A stretch of DNA of 64,000 bases from assembly GCF_012927325.1 (NCBI RefSeq), contig NZ_JABBGI010000001.1:186001-250000 (forward strand), written 5' to 3'. Positions 53,847 to 62,455 of the stretch are shown in pieces (position 1 is the first letter of the stretch; each line of letters starts with the position of its first letter). Origin of the DNA: Chryseobacterium antibioticum (lineage in GTDB: Bacteria > Bacteroidota > Bacteroidia > Flavobacteriales > Weeksellaceae). Below the pieces are notes generated by a model. That model was not told where the DNA came from. It made no database searches and was given only the letters and a program-made list of their open reading frames with translations. The position numbers were made by a program, and so were the translations under genes.

Positions 53847-54304
53847 TAAATATACATCCTACTGCGGAAGTCCTAAGCAAATCTATTGGTGAAAATACAA
53901 TGATATGGCAATACTGCGTTGTGCTTCCCAATGCCATAATAGGTGAGAATTGTAATATCAACTATAATGTTTTCATAGAAAATAATGTTTATATTGGAAA
54001 TAATGTCACTATAAAACCGGGAGTACAAATATGGGATGGGATTTCTATTGAGGATGATGTTTTTATTGGGCCCAATGTAACTTTTACCAATGATAAAAAC
54101 CCTGTATCCAAAAATAAAAATTTCACTTTACTAAAAACCACTGTCAAAAAAGGAGCCTCTATTGGAGCAAATGCAACCATACTTCCAGGAATTACCATTC
54201 ATGAGAATGCAGTGGTAGGAGCAGGAAGTGTTGTGACAAAGGATATACCTGCCGGAGAAACCTGGTTTGGAAACCCGGCAAAAAAACAAAAAATTAAGAT
54301 TTAA
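53843..54304 (+). CDS. Left-handed beta-helix (hexapeptide) acyltransferase
   Basis: 153 aa. Repeated I-G-x-N-x units from residue 15 to 125 ([63 protein letters not shown]) build the parallel beta-helix, and the end [14 protein letters not shown] is typical of WbbJ/FdtC-like acetyltransferases acting on amino-sugar nucleotides. Transferred group (acetyl or other) cannot be fixed. Coupled to the GT61 gene by a 4-bp overlap; last intact gene before the scar. Confidence 0.88.
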   Translation: MINIHPTAEVLSKSIGENTMIWQYCVVLPNAIIGENCNINYNVFIENNVYIGNNVTIKPGVQIWDGISIEDDVFIGPNVTFTNDKNPVSKNKNFTLLKTTVKKGASIGANATILPGITIHENAVVGAGSVVTKDIPAGETWFGNPAKKQKIKI

Positions 54305-54640
54305 AGTTCGGAAGAAAAAACATCTCATCATACGCTGCCCATCTATTACAAGATTACTAAAGTTGTCTTTTACCTCATGCGTTCTGATCAGGCAGACCTA
54401 ATTTCAGGATATTTGAAGCCATGGCAAAAATCATCACGGATAATCCAACCATTAAAGTCTGCGATCTTTATAATCCTCAATATTCTGGTACTGAATAAAA
54501 ATTCCGTAACATAAAAAGATTTTTTTCATACCCCACACGAAAAACCACCTGAAGAAGTTTATAATAAGTATACTCTCGACCATTGGGTAACACTGTATTT
54601 AAACTGAATTCATGAAAGAAATAAAAATATTTATTGCAAC
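54301..54640 (+). pseudogene. Decayed copy of a glycosyltransferase 3' end plus the next gene's first codons
   Basis: This stretch matches 51045-51404 over its whole length: TTCGGAAGAAAAAA, CTCATGCG-TCTGATCA, ATATTTGAAGC-ATGGC, AATTCCGTAA, GAAGTTTAT-ATAAGTATACTC, CATTGGGTAA and CTGAATTCATGAAAG blocks occur in the same order. It carries point changes, a gap of about 12 bases (after the ATGGC block), single-base frameshifts and stops, so no long ORF remains. The match continues past the old stop into the first about ten codons of the downstream glycosyltransferase. The remnant is thus a duplicated junction of two adjacent genes, sitting between the acyltransferase and the membrane protein gene. 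Confidence 0.9.
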
Positions 54641-54649
54641 TAAAAATAT

Positions 54650-56173
54650 ATGACAAATATGGATTCGGCACCTAATTATAGTAAAAATCAGATTTTCTTT
54701 TATGGAATGTTATTTTTATCAGGTCTGTATTTTGCTTTCATAAGTGTTTATTCTATCAATCAGGCAGATTTGGGTTTTCAGTTATCCGCAGTGGGAAGAT
54801 TAAAAACAGGGCAGATTATTTATAAAGATTACGATTTTATCCGTCCCTTTTTCGGAGTTAGCTTTTGGGATTACCTGCTTAAGTTTATTCCGCTACAGTT
54901 TGATTATTTAATTTTAATTTCCAGAATTCTTGTTATTATAGAAAGCTTTATCATCTGCTATGTCATACAGAAGCTTATCTTTGATAAGAAGAATTTACTG
55001 ACCACCGTATTTTTGGTGTTATGCTTTCTTCATACCTTCCCTATCATGCCCTGGCATACTATAGATGGAATTTTATTTGCTGTGCTTGCTTTGCTGTTTT
55101 ATAAAGAAAAATGGTATCTGAGCTCACTTCTTTTTATTGCATTCGCTTCACTTACCAAGCAATCGTTTGTTATTTTCGGGCTGGGTGCATCAGTCATTAT
55201 CCTTCTTGATCTGTTTAAAAAATTTGTGATTTCAAAAAAAGACCTATACCTTTTTATCCCTTCTTTTTTATTCTTAATTGCAGTACTGTTTCAATATCGA
55301 ATTATTGAAAATTTCAACTTATTTATAGAACAGGTTTTACAACATGCATCACCATCTTATATTTATGAAGGCTGTATAGCTCCTTACTTTTCTTTTGAAA
55401 AAAATTTTCACACCATACTTTATATAATTTCATTAGTCCTGATCTATTTTATACGTATTAATAGAAAAGTATTTGAAATAGCATTAGTGGCTGTATTGTC
55501 TATCTTTATCATATATCCTTTTTTTAATGCCGGGCAATTCAAGGGAACTTATGTCTTGTATGTCATCTTATTTATCTTATTTCTAAAGTATGAACGGCAA
55601 AATAAATTTATATTTTTATTACTGTTTCTCGGTTGGTGCTCTTCTATATCCTGGGGATATAATACACCTGTTTTTTTTATTTTAATTCTTCTTTATAAAT
55701 TCATCGAAAGGCAAGACAGATTTTTCATGCTTTTATGGGGAGTAATATTAACCGCTTTTTCAATATATAGAGGCAAGTATCCTTATCACTCCGAAAGTCT
55801 TACATCTAAACATATTTTTATTAAAAATGTTCCGGCAGTTTCAGGACTGTTGGTTTCTGAAAAAGAATACTCCTATATCCTAGAGGCACAACAGATACAT
55901 CAAGTACATAAAGATGTTATATTCTTACCCGCCTCTCCTCTTTTGGATATTATTAACGCAAGTTTTTTAAACCGTGCCTCATGGGAAATGGATGTTGAAT
56001 ATCCAAGCTGGAAATCTGATCTTCAAAAATTAAAAACAAATACAATAGCAGTAGATAATAATCTCTTGCATTACTATAAAGAGGGCTTCTTTGTCAGTTC
56101 AATAACCCTTGAACTTATGAAACAAAAAAAAGCAATCAAAAAGACAAAATATTTTACCATTTACGGTAATTAA
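54650..56173 (+). CDS. Polytopic membrane protein, possibly GT-C-type glycosyltransferase
   Basis: 507 aa, with about ten membrane helices (first at about 16-36) and a soluble C-terminal about 110 residues. Met1 or Met4 could be the start. After helix 1, an extracytoplasmic loop contains NQADLGFQLSAVGRLKTGQIIYKDYDF, with an Asp placed as in GT-C catalytic loops (dolichyl-phosphate-mannose type), but no family is recognised with certainty. It lies among glycosyltransferases, fitting sugar transfer from a lipid carrier outside the cytoplasmic membrane, or polymer assembly. A flippase or polymerase role cannot be excluded. Confidence 0.65.
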   Translation: MTNMDSAPNYSKNQIFFYGMLFLSGLYFAFISVYSINQADLGFQLSAVGRLKTGQIIYKDYDFIRPFFGVSFWDYLLKFIPLQFDYLILISRILVIIESFIICYVIQKLIFDKKNLLTTVFLVLCFLHTFPIMPWHTIDGILFAVLALLFYKEKWYLSSLLFIAFASLTKQSFVIFGLGASVIILLDLFKKFVISKKDLYLFIPSFLFLIAVLFQYRIIENFNLFIEQVLQHASPSYIYEGCIAPYFSFEKNFHTILYIISLVLIYFIRINRKVFEIALVAVLSIFIIYPFFNAGQFKGTYVLYVILFILFLKYERQNKFIFLLLFLGWCSSISWGYNTPVFFILILLYKFIERQDRFFMLLWGVILTAFSIYRGKYPYHSESLTSKHIFIKNVPAVSGLLVSEKEYSYILEAQQIHQVHKDVIFLPASPLLDIINASFLNRASWEMDVEYPSWKSDLQKLKTNTIAVDNNLLHYYKEGFFVSSITLELMKQKKAIKKTKYFTIYGN

Positions 56174-56206
56174 ACTCATCCTATCTAAAATCAGTATCTT
56201 TAAACA

Positions 56207-57115
56207 ATGACTAACCCGCCGCTTGTAAGCCTCATCATCATCACCATGAACCATGAAAAGTTCATTGAGCAGGCATGTATGTCCGCCATTTCGCAGACCT
56301 ACCATAATTATGAAATTATTCTGTTGGATAATGCCTCAAAAGATAAGACCTTTGAAAATGCAGAAAAGGTGCTTTCGAAGTTTGGCCAGCATTATCAAAT
56401 GATCAGGAATACAGAAAGTTTTGGGGTGGCTAAAAATATTAATATTGCAGTTTCACATGCTTCAGGAGAATATATTTCTCTGCTTTCGGGAGATGACTGG
56501 TACACAGAAGACAGCCTGGCTGAGAAGGTATCCTATATTCAGGAAAATGCGGTAGATTTTATTCTTTCGGACGGTTATAAATACTACCAGACAGAAGATA
56601 AAACAACAGACACCTACACTCCGAAAGAAAAGAAACAGGTCATCGACAGTCTTCCCAATTTTTTCCATGAAAATGTCTCTGAAAACAAAACATCCAACGT
56701 AGGAACATTTGTAAAAAGAAAACTTCTGGTAGAATATCCTTTTGATGAAAATATCAATACCGAAGACTGGGATATGAATCTAAGACTGACATCTAAAGGC
56801 TACAAAGTAGGATTTATAGACAAAAAATTATTCCACTACAGAATACTTTCCACCAGCCTTTCAAGAAACTGGAAGCTGATGAAGGATTCTTACGAAAAGG
56901 TCACCCACAAATACATGGACTATATAAAAGCTGACCAGAAGCTTTATAAAAAATACAGACTAAAGCTTATTCATTTCAACTACGAGATCCTGTTATCAGA
57001 AACAGATTCTGATTCTGAAAAAGAAAGACTGCAGATGGAATGGAAAAAAGAAAAGTACAGAATCAAATACAAAAATCCTGTCCTATTCTTTAAACTGCTG
57101 ATGCTTAAAAAATAA
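56207..57115 (+). CDS. Glycosyltransferase family 2
   Basis: 302 aa. MTNPPLVSLIIITMNHEKFI, EIILLDNASKDKTFENA, and the DxD-like YISLLSGDDWYTEDSL (about 85-100) define a GT-A fold; DENINTEDWDMNLRLTSKGYK is the acceptor-side ED motif typical of surface polysaccharide enzymes. The C-terminus is basic and charged. Last gene of the cluster, followed by a terminator. Confidence 0.88.
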   Translation: MTNPPLVSLIIITMNHEKFIEQACMSAISQTYHNYEIILLDNASKDKTFENAEKVLSKFGQHYQMIRNTESFGVAKNINIAVSHASGEYISLLSGDDWYTEDSLAEKVSYIQENAVDFILSDGYKYYQTEDKTTDTYTPKEKKQVIDSLPNFFHENVSENKTSNVGTFVKRKLLVEYPFDENINTEDWDMNLRLTSKGYKVGFIDKKLFHYRILSTSLSRNWKLMKDSYEKVTHKYMDYIKADQKLYKKYRLKLIHFNYEILLSETDSDSEKERLQMEWKKEKYRIKYKNPVLFFKLLMLKK

Positions 57116-57118
57116 TTA

Positions 57119-57155
57119 AAAGGATGAGGCCAATTTTAACTTCATCCTTTTTTAA
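57119..57155 (+). terminator. Terminator of the polysaccharide cluster
   Basis: AAGGATGA (57120-57127) pairs with TCATCCTT (57143-57150), 15-base loop, then a T run. Confidence 0.8.
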
Positions 57156-57219
57156 TCTCCGAAATCAAAAAAAGCCAACAACCAAACTGTAAATAATCCT
57201 TAAAACATATAATTTTAAG

Positions 57220-57227
57220 TAAATTTG
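57220..57227 (+). promoter_or_regulatory. -7 box of gltX
   Basis: TAAATTTG, perfect, 19 bases before the ATG; no clear -33 partner. Confidence 0.5.
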
Positions 57228-57246
57228 CACCAAAATTTTAATTGAA

Positions 57247-58743
57247 ATGGAGAAAGTAAGAGTTCGTTTTGCTCCAAGTCCTACCGGACCTTTGCATTTG
57301 GGAGGCGTAAGAACCGCATTATATGATTATCTTTTTGCCAAAAACCAAGGTGGTGAATTTGTACTTCGAATCGAAGATACAGATACAGCAAGGTATGTAG
57401 AAGGAGCGGAAGAATACATCGAGGAAGCTTTAGAATGGTGCGGAATCATTCCTGATGAAAGTCCGAAGAAAGGAGGGAAATTTGCACCTTACAGACAGTC
57501 TGAGAGAAGAGATATCTATGACAGGTATACGGAGAAGATTCTGAAAACAGACTATGCCTACATCGCTTTTGACACCCCTGAAGAACTGGACGCTATCCGT
57601 GCAGAGTTCGAAGCGAAAGGAGATGTTTTCTCTTATGACAACAAAACCAGAAACCGACTGAGAAACAGTATTGCACTTTCTGAAGAGGAAGTTCAGCAAC
57701 TTCTTGACGAAAAGACACCTTATGTGGTGAGATTTAAGATGCCGATTGACAGAATTCTGAATCTTGAAGATATCATCCGTGGAACATCTGCGGTAAATAC
57801 CAATACATTAGACGACAAAGTTCTTGTAAAGAATGATGGAATGCCTACCTACCATTTCGCCAACATCATCGATGACCACGAAATGGAAATTTCCCACGTG
57901 ATTCGTGGTGAAGAATGGCTGCCTTCTTTAGGACTTCACAAATTATTATACGAAGCAATGGGTTGGGAAGCGCCTCAGTTTGCTCACCTTTCATTGATCT
58001 TAAAACCTGAAGGAAAAGGAAAATTAAGCAAAAGAGATGGTGACAAATTCGGGTTCCCTGTATTTCCATTGGATTTCAAAGATCCTGCAACGGGAATTGT
58101 TTCTAAAGGATACAGAGAAAACGGTTATCTTCCGGATGCATTTATCAATATGGTAGCCCTTTTAGGGTGGTCGCCGGCAGATGATAAAGAAATTTTGACA
58201 CTGGAAGACATGTGCAAAGAATTTGATCTTCATAAAGTACATAAAGCGGGAGCCAGATTCAGTAAAGAAAAATCTGAATGGTTCAACCACCAGTATATTC
58301 AGTTGAAATCGAACGAAGAGCTTCTTCAGATTCTAAAAAAATCAGACCTTGACCTTTCTGCAGTCTCTGATGAAAAACTGGTGAAGATCATCGGTTTAAT
58401 GAAAGAACGAGCAACTTTCCCGAAAGACATCTACGAAAACGGAAAATTTTTCTTCGAAGCTCCGGTTTCTTATGATGAAAAAGCATGGAACGAAGAAACA
58501 TCTGCTGTTTTAGGTGAATTTGGAGAAAACCTTACTGCCACTGAATTTACTTCAGAAAACCTAAAGCAGGCTATCCACGATTTCGCGGAAAACAAAGGCC
58601 TAGGGATGGGAAAAGTGATGATGCCACTGCGTTTATCTTTAGTAGGAGAACTGAAAGGTCCGGATGTTCCAGATATTATGGAACTTATTGGAAAAGAGGA
58701 GACTATCTCCAGAATAAACAATGCTATCAATAATTTTAAATAG
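57247..58743 (+). CDS. gltX: Glutamate--tRNA ligase
   Basis: 498 aa, class I synthetase. RVRFAPSPTGPLHLGGVRTA holds the HIGH-type motif (HLGG, about 17-20), KGKLSKRDGDK the KLSKR motif (about 258-262), then the helical anticodon-binding domain. It charges tRNA-Glu (possibly tRNA-Gln in organisms using Gat amidation). Length is normal. Stands alone with its own -7 box. Confidence 0.97.
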   Translation: MEKVRVRFAPSPTGPLHLGGVRTALYDYLFAKNQGGEFVLRIEDTDTARYVEGAEEYIEEALEWCGIIPDESPKKGGKFAPYRQSERRDIYDRYTEKILKTDYAYIAFDTPEELDAIRAEFEAKGDVFSYDNKTRNRLRNSIALSEEEVQQLLDEKTPYVVRFKMPIDRILNLEDIIRGTSAVNTNTLDDKVLVKNDGMPTYHFANIIDDHEMEISHVIRGEEWLPSLGLHKLLYEAMGWEAPQFAHLSLILKPEGKGKLSKRDGDKFGFPVFPLDFKDPATGIVSKGYRENGYLPDAFINMVALLGWSPADDKEILTLEDMCKEFDLHKVHKAGARFSKEKSEWFNHQYIQLKSNEELLQILKKSDLDLSAVSDEKLVKIIGLMKERATFPKDIYENGKFFFEAPVSYDEKAWNEETSAVLGEFGENLTATEFTSENLKQAIHDFAENKGLGMGKVMMPLRLSLVGELKGPDVPDIMELIGKEETISRINNAINNFK

Positions 58744-58760
58744 TTTTTCATAATTTTTCA

Positions 58761-58768
58761 TAAATTTG
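58761..58768 (+). promoter_or_regulatory. -7 box of accA
   Basis: TAAATTTG, 23 bases before the ATG, 15 bases after the gltX stop. This suggests separate initiation for accA. Confidence 0.5.
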
Positions 58769-58791
58769 AAAGATTTAATTTACTTCAAGAA

Positions 58792-59748
58792 ATGGAATAT
58801 TTAAGTTTCGAACTTCCTATAAAAGATCTAATGGATCAACTTCAGACTTGTTCTTTAGTAGGAGAAGAAAGTGGTGTTGATGTAAAATTAGCATGCAGCC
58901 AGATTGAGGATAAGATTTTAGAAAAGAAAAAAGAAATCTACGAAAACCTTACCCCTTGGCAGAGAGTACAACTATCCCGTCATCCGGATCGTCCTTATAC
59001 AATCGACTATATCAACGGAATGGTAGATAAAGGAAGTTTTCTGGAACTTCACGGAGACAGAAATTTCGCAGACGACCCTGCAATGATCGGCGGCTTAGCG
59101 ACATTGGATGGTCAGAAAGTAATGATCATTGGTACCCAAAAAGGGAGAACCACCAAAGAAAGACAGTACAGAAGATTCGGAATGCCGAATCCTGAAGGAT
59201 ACAGAAAAGCTTTACGATTAATGAAGCTTGCTGAAAAATTCAAAATTCCTGTAGTGACTTTAGTAGATACACCGGGAGCTTATCCCGGATTGGAAGCTGA
59301 AGAAAGAGGACAGGGTGAAGCGATCGCAAGAAACATTTTTGAAATGGTTCAGCTTAAAACGCCTATTTTCACTTATATCATTGGTGAAGGAGCCAGCGGT
59401 GGAGCTTTAGGAATAGGGGTAGGAAACAAAGTGTACATGCTTGAAAACACTTGGTATACTGTAATTGCACCAGAAAGCTGTTCTTCTATTTTATGGAGAA
59501 ACTGGGATCATAAGGAAGATGCAGCCAATGCATTGAATCTTACCCCGAAAGATGCATTAAGAGAGAAATTCATTGATGGTGTCATTGAAGAGCCACTAGG
59601 AGGTGCTCAATATGATCCGGAAGTAGCTTATCTGAATCTTAAACATTCTATTTTACAGAATATCAAAGCTTTTTCAAAATTCTCAGGACAAGAACTTGAA
59701 ACCCAAAGGCAGGAGAAATTCATTGCGATGGGACAGTTTAAAGGATAA
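58792..59748 (+). CDS. accA: Acetyl-CoA carboxylase carboxyltransferase, alpha subunit
   Basis: 318 aa. An N-terminal helical region ([21 protein letters not shown]) precedes the crotonase-like carboxyltransferase: [41 protein letters not shown] and [19 protein letters not shown]. With AccD it transfers CO2 from AccB-biotin to acetyl-CoA. Encoded 14 kb from accBC, as is common. Terminator follows directly. Confidence 0.97.
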   Translation: MEYLSFELPIKDLMDQLQTCSLVGEESGVDVKLACSQIEDKILEKKKEIYENLTPWQRVQLSRHPDRPYTIDYINGMVDKGSFLELHGDRNFADDPAMIGGLATLDGQKVMIIGTQKGRTTKERQYRRFGMPNPEGYRKALRLMKLAEKFKIPVVTLVDTPGAYPGLEAEERGQGEAIARNIFEMVQLKTPIFTYIIGEGASGGALGIGVGNKVYMLENTWYTVIAPESCSSILWRNWDHKEDAANALNLTPKDALREKFIDGVIEEPLGGAQYDPEVAYLNLKHSILQNIKAFSKFSGQELETQRQEKFIAMGQFKG

Positions 59749-59755
59749 AAAAATA

Positions 59756-59788
59756 AAAACGGTTAAGAAATATTTCTTAACCGTTTTT
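59756..59788. terminator. Bidirectional terminator after accA
   Basis: AAAACGGTTAAGAAA (59756-59770) with TTTCTTAACCGTTTT (59773-59787), nearly loopless, A and T runs at the ends. It serves accA on + and the secreted protein gene on minus. Confidence 0.85.
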
Positions 59789-59815
59789 GCTTATCGTTTT
59801 CTTGTTGTTATTCCC

Positions 59816-60544
59816 CTACTCAGATATATTGAGTGCGATCTCAATATCTTTATCGATCTTTTTCAATGATGAATATTTTGCATCACACACCATAGTGGTC
59901 AGTACATATTCTCCTTTATCGATCAGAATAAAATTCTGTCCTTTTGCAGGAACAGTCAGATTATAATATTTTTTTCCGCTTATTTTCACAATCAGATTAC
60001 AGCTTGATCTGTTTTTGATATTGATATAAGCTTCATTTTTATTCGTATCGTTATTAAAAAGATGGGTAAGCATCGCTGCAGTTCTTTTGGCCTCCGCGCT
60101 GGGTTCTGCTTTACTGCTTGTCCCTGCATTTTTCGCAGATCCTACAGAAGCGTAGCCCACAGTTCTTTCCGGTTTTGCTGTTGCAGCAACCTTTGTAGCA
60201 GTATTGGAAGCCATTGTTTTTCCGCTGTTCAGCTCGTTATTCTGAACAATCTTTTCAATTTTCTCCTTGCTGATTGGTTTAATGGTAGGTTTTGCTTCAG
60301 GAGAATTATCTGCCATGATCATATCGATCAGTTTTCTTTTAAAATAATCTGATTTGGCATGTCCGGGATTTTGTTTCAGGAAACCGGCAATGACTCTTGC
60401 CTCTTTTGAAGCCTCTGCATCCTGCTCTGTATAGATGATTACTGTCTCTTTTTCTACGACAGCCTTAGATTTCGATTTCTTCTTTTTTTGGGAAAAACCT
60501 AGTGTAAAAATGCATAGAAATATAAGTAGAAATATTTTTTTCAT
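59816..60544 (-). CDS. Secreted hypothetical protein with low-complexity centre
   Basis: 242 aa. Signal peptide MKKIFLLIFLCIFTLGFSQ, a lysine-rich start of the mature chain (KKKKSKSKA), a helical part (EASKEARVIAGFLKQNPGHA, repeated later in EAKRTAAMLTHLFNND), an Ala/Thr/Ser-rich linker (about 105-150), and a C-terminal beta-rich domain NRSSCNLIVKISGKKYYNLTVPAKGQ then ILIDKGEYVLTTMVCDAKYS. It resembles a family of uncharacterised Weeksellaceae secreted proteins; I cannot name it with confidence. It lies on the opposite strand directly upstream of tsf. Confidence 0.75.
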   Translation of the reverse strand: MKKIFLLIFLCIFTLGFSQKKKKSKSKAVVEKETVIIYTEQDAEASKEARVIAGFLKQNPGHAKSDYFKRKLIDMIMADNSPEAKPTIKPISKEKIEKIVQNNELNSGKTMASNTATKVAATAKPERTVGYASVGSAKNAGTSSKAEPSAEAKRTAAMLTHLFNNDTNKNEAYINIKNRSSCNLIVKISGKKYYNLTVPAKGQNFILIDKGEYVLTTMVCDAKYSSLKKIDKDIEIALNISE

Positions 60545-60619
60545 TAATCAAGTCTTTAAAATAGTATTAAATATATCAATAACGTGAAAAGTCATTTTTT
60601 AGTTTATCATTAAAATCAT

Positions 60620-60627
60620 TATCTTTG
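60620..60627 (+). promoter_or_regulatory. -7 box of tsf
   Basis: TATCTTTG, perfect, with a T run about 20 bases upstream but no exact TTTG. It leaves a 62-base leader before the tsf ATG. Confidence 0.55.
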
Positions 60628-60689
60628 CCCTGCTCTAAAATTAAGCTAAAAATTAATACTAATCTTAAATAAAATAAATAATAGATATT

Positions 60690-61517
60690 ATGTCTTATAC
60701 ACCAGTTGCTGCAGACGTAGCGAAATTAAGAAACCAAACAGGTGCAGGTATGATGGACTGCAAGAAAGCTCTAGTTGAAGCTGAAGGAGACTTCGAAAAA
60801 GCAGTAGATATCCTTAGAAAAAAAGGACAAAAAGTAGCTGCTAACAGAGCTGACAGAGAATCTGCTGAAGGTGCGGTAATCGCTAGAGTAAACGAGGACA
60901 ACACTTTAGGTGTGGTAATCTCTCTAAACTGCGAGACTGACTTCGTTGCAAAAAATGAAGCTTTCATCGAGCTAGCTTACGAATTTGCTGAAATGGCTAT
61001 CTTCGCGGCTACTAAAGAAGAGCTTTTAGCTACAGACTTCCACGGAATGACTGTTGCTGAAAAATTAATTGAGCAAACAGGAGTTATCGGTGAGAAGATC
61101 GAGATCGGAGCTTTCGAAAGAATCGAAGGACCATTCTTGGGAGCTTACATCCACGCTGGAAACAAAATTGCTGCTATCACTGCGCTTTCTGCTAAAGCAG
61201 ACGGAGCTGACGAAGCTGCTAAATCTGTTTCTATGCAGGTTGCTGCGATGAACCCTATCGCTTTAGACGAAACCAGAGTGTCTCAGGAAACGATCGATAA
61301 AGAATTAGAGATCGAAAGAGAACTTCTTATCAAAGAAGGTAAGCCTGAAAACATTATCGAAAACATCCTTAAAGGTAAAATGCAGAAATTCTACAAGGAC
61401 AACACATTGGTACACCAGTCTTTCATTAAAGACCCAAGCCTTTCTGTTGCTGACTATGTAAAATCTGTAAACGGAGACCTTAAAGTAACAGGATTTGTAA
61501 GAATAAGCCTGGCTTAA
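60690..61517 (+). CDS. tsf: Translation elongation factor Ts
   Basis: 275 aa. VAKLRNQTGAGMMDCKKALVEAEGD is the N-terminal EF-Tu-binding domain, and CETDFVAKNEAF with MQVAAMNPI the core dimerisation region. It recycles EF-Tu from GDP to GTP form. It is preceded by an unrelated minus-strand gene and not by rpsB, its usual partner, and has its own promoter and terminator. Confidence 0.97.
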   Translation: MSYTPVAADVAKLRNQTGAGMMDCKKALVEAEGDFEKAVDILRKKGQKVAANRADRESAEGAVIARVNEDNTLGVVISLNCETDFVAKNEAFIELAYEFAEMAIFAATKEELLATDFHGMTVAEKLIEQTGVIGEKIEIGAFERIEGPFLGAYIHAGNKIAAITALSAKADGADEAAKSVSMQVAAMNPIALDETRVSQETIDKELEIERELLIKEGKPENIIENILKGKMQKFYKDNTLVHQSFIKDPSLSVADYVKSVNGDLKVTGFVRISLA

Positions 61518-61541
61518 TCATCTTTCAAAAAATAATACAGA

Positions 61542-61572
61542 TCCCGGTGAATATTTCACCGGGATTTTTTAT
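61542..61572 (+). terminator. Terminator of tsf
   Basis: Perfect 11-bp stem ATCCCGGTGAA (61542-61552) with TTCACCGGGAT (61556-61566), 3-base loop, six T. Confidence 0.9.
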
Positions 61573-61684
61573 GGAATCATGCGCCGCTGTTAACCCAATA
61601 TGAAGTGAATCTTAAATATTCAACAATAAAATCCTAAGTGCCTATTGGTGAAATATTTTAGGGTAAAAAAAGATTATTAATGTT

Positions 61685-61692
61685 TAAATTTG
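61685..61692 (+). promoter_or_regulatory. -7 box of the broken T9SS type B gene
   Basis: TAAATTTG, 19 bases before the ATG. The promoter is still intact although the gene is not. Confidence 0.5.
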
Positions 61693-61711
61693 CTGCCCCT
61701 TATAATAAAGC

Positions 61712-62378
61712 ATGAAAAAATTTCTACTAGCTATTTGCACTTTTCTTTGTTTATTCCTTAATGCACAGTTAGATACTGAACATTGGTTTGCACCAATGTC
61801 TGAAAGTCCTCTTCAGGGAGCTCCGCAATGTTATTTATACCTGTCGACCAACGAAACTGTCCCGTTTTCCGTACAGGTTTCTAATAACAATACAGTATTT
61901 TCTAATGTACAGGTAAGTAAAGGAAATCCGGTTCTAATGCGACCGTATATGTGACGGGGGAACTCCACCTTACCAATATTCCCTGGATGGAATCAATTAT
62001 CAGACTTCTAATGTTTTTATTGGTCTTTCAAGAGGAATCCATAAAGCGTATGTATTGGGCTCAGATGGCTGTTCACCTGTGACCAAAGAATTTCTAGTTC
62101 TGAACTTGGTTAATGCCATTACACCGAACGGAGACGGTCTTAATGATGTACTTAATTATTCTGATTTAAAGATCAAACAAAACGTAAGCATAGAGGTTGC
62201 AGATCGTTATGGAGCATCTGTTTACAAGTCGACAGACAAGAATTATGTATGGGATGGAAAAGTAAACGGAAGAAGCCTTCCTACAGGAACCTATTGGTAT
62301 GTAATTACATGGATTGAGCCTGATACGAAATTGCCAGTTTCATATTCCGGATGGCTTTTAATTAAAAATCGTGATTAA
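61712..62378 (+). pseudogene. Internally deleted, frameshifted T9SS type B sorting-domain protein
   Basis: The first 75 codons encode a signal peptide (MKKFLLAICTFLCLFLNAQ) and [19 protein letters not shown], matching the start of the intact gene at 62456. The frame then stops at 61952-61954. Downstream, other frames read GSNATVYVTG (frame 1) and, after a run of five G (61956-61960), TPPYQYSLDGINYQTSNVF and on without break (frame 3) to NAITPNGDGLNDVLNYSDLK and a typical type B gliding/T9SS C-terminal domain ending SYSGWLLIKNRD. So a large internal part (probably over 1 kb judged from the paralogue) was deleted near 61925-61930 with a frame change, and one G was lost at the G run. Confidence 0.88.
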
Positions 62379-62425
62379 TTTTTAACTTTTGTTATATTTA
62401 TTTAATACTATTTCAAATATTATTT

Positions 62426-62433
62426 TAAATTTG
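62426..62433 (+). promoter_or_regulatory. -7 box of the intact paralogue
   Basis: TAAATTTG, 22 bases before the ATG at 62456; similar in form and place to that of the broken copy. Confidence 0.5.
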
Positions 62434-62455
62434 TAGAAATCCTAATTCCACACAC

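Noticed and set aside
54650..56173. Calling this gene an O-antigen polymerase (Wzy)
   Set aside because: Helix number alone fits, but no Wzy or ligase motif is visible; left as unassigned.
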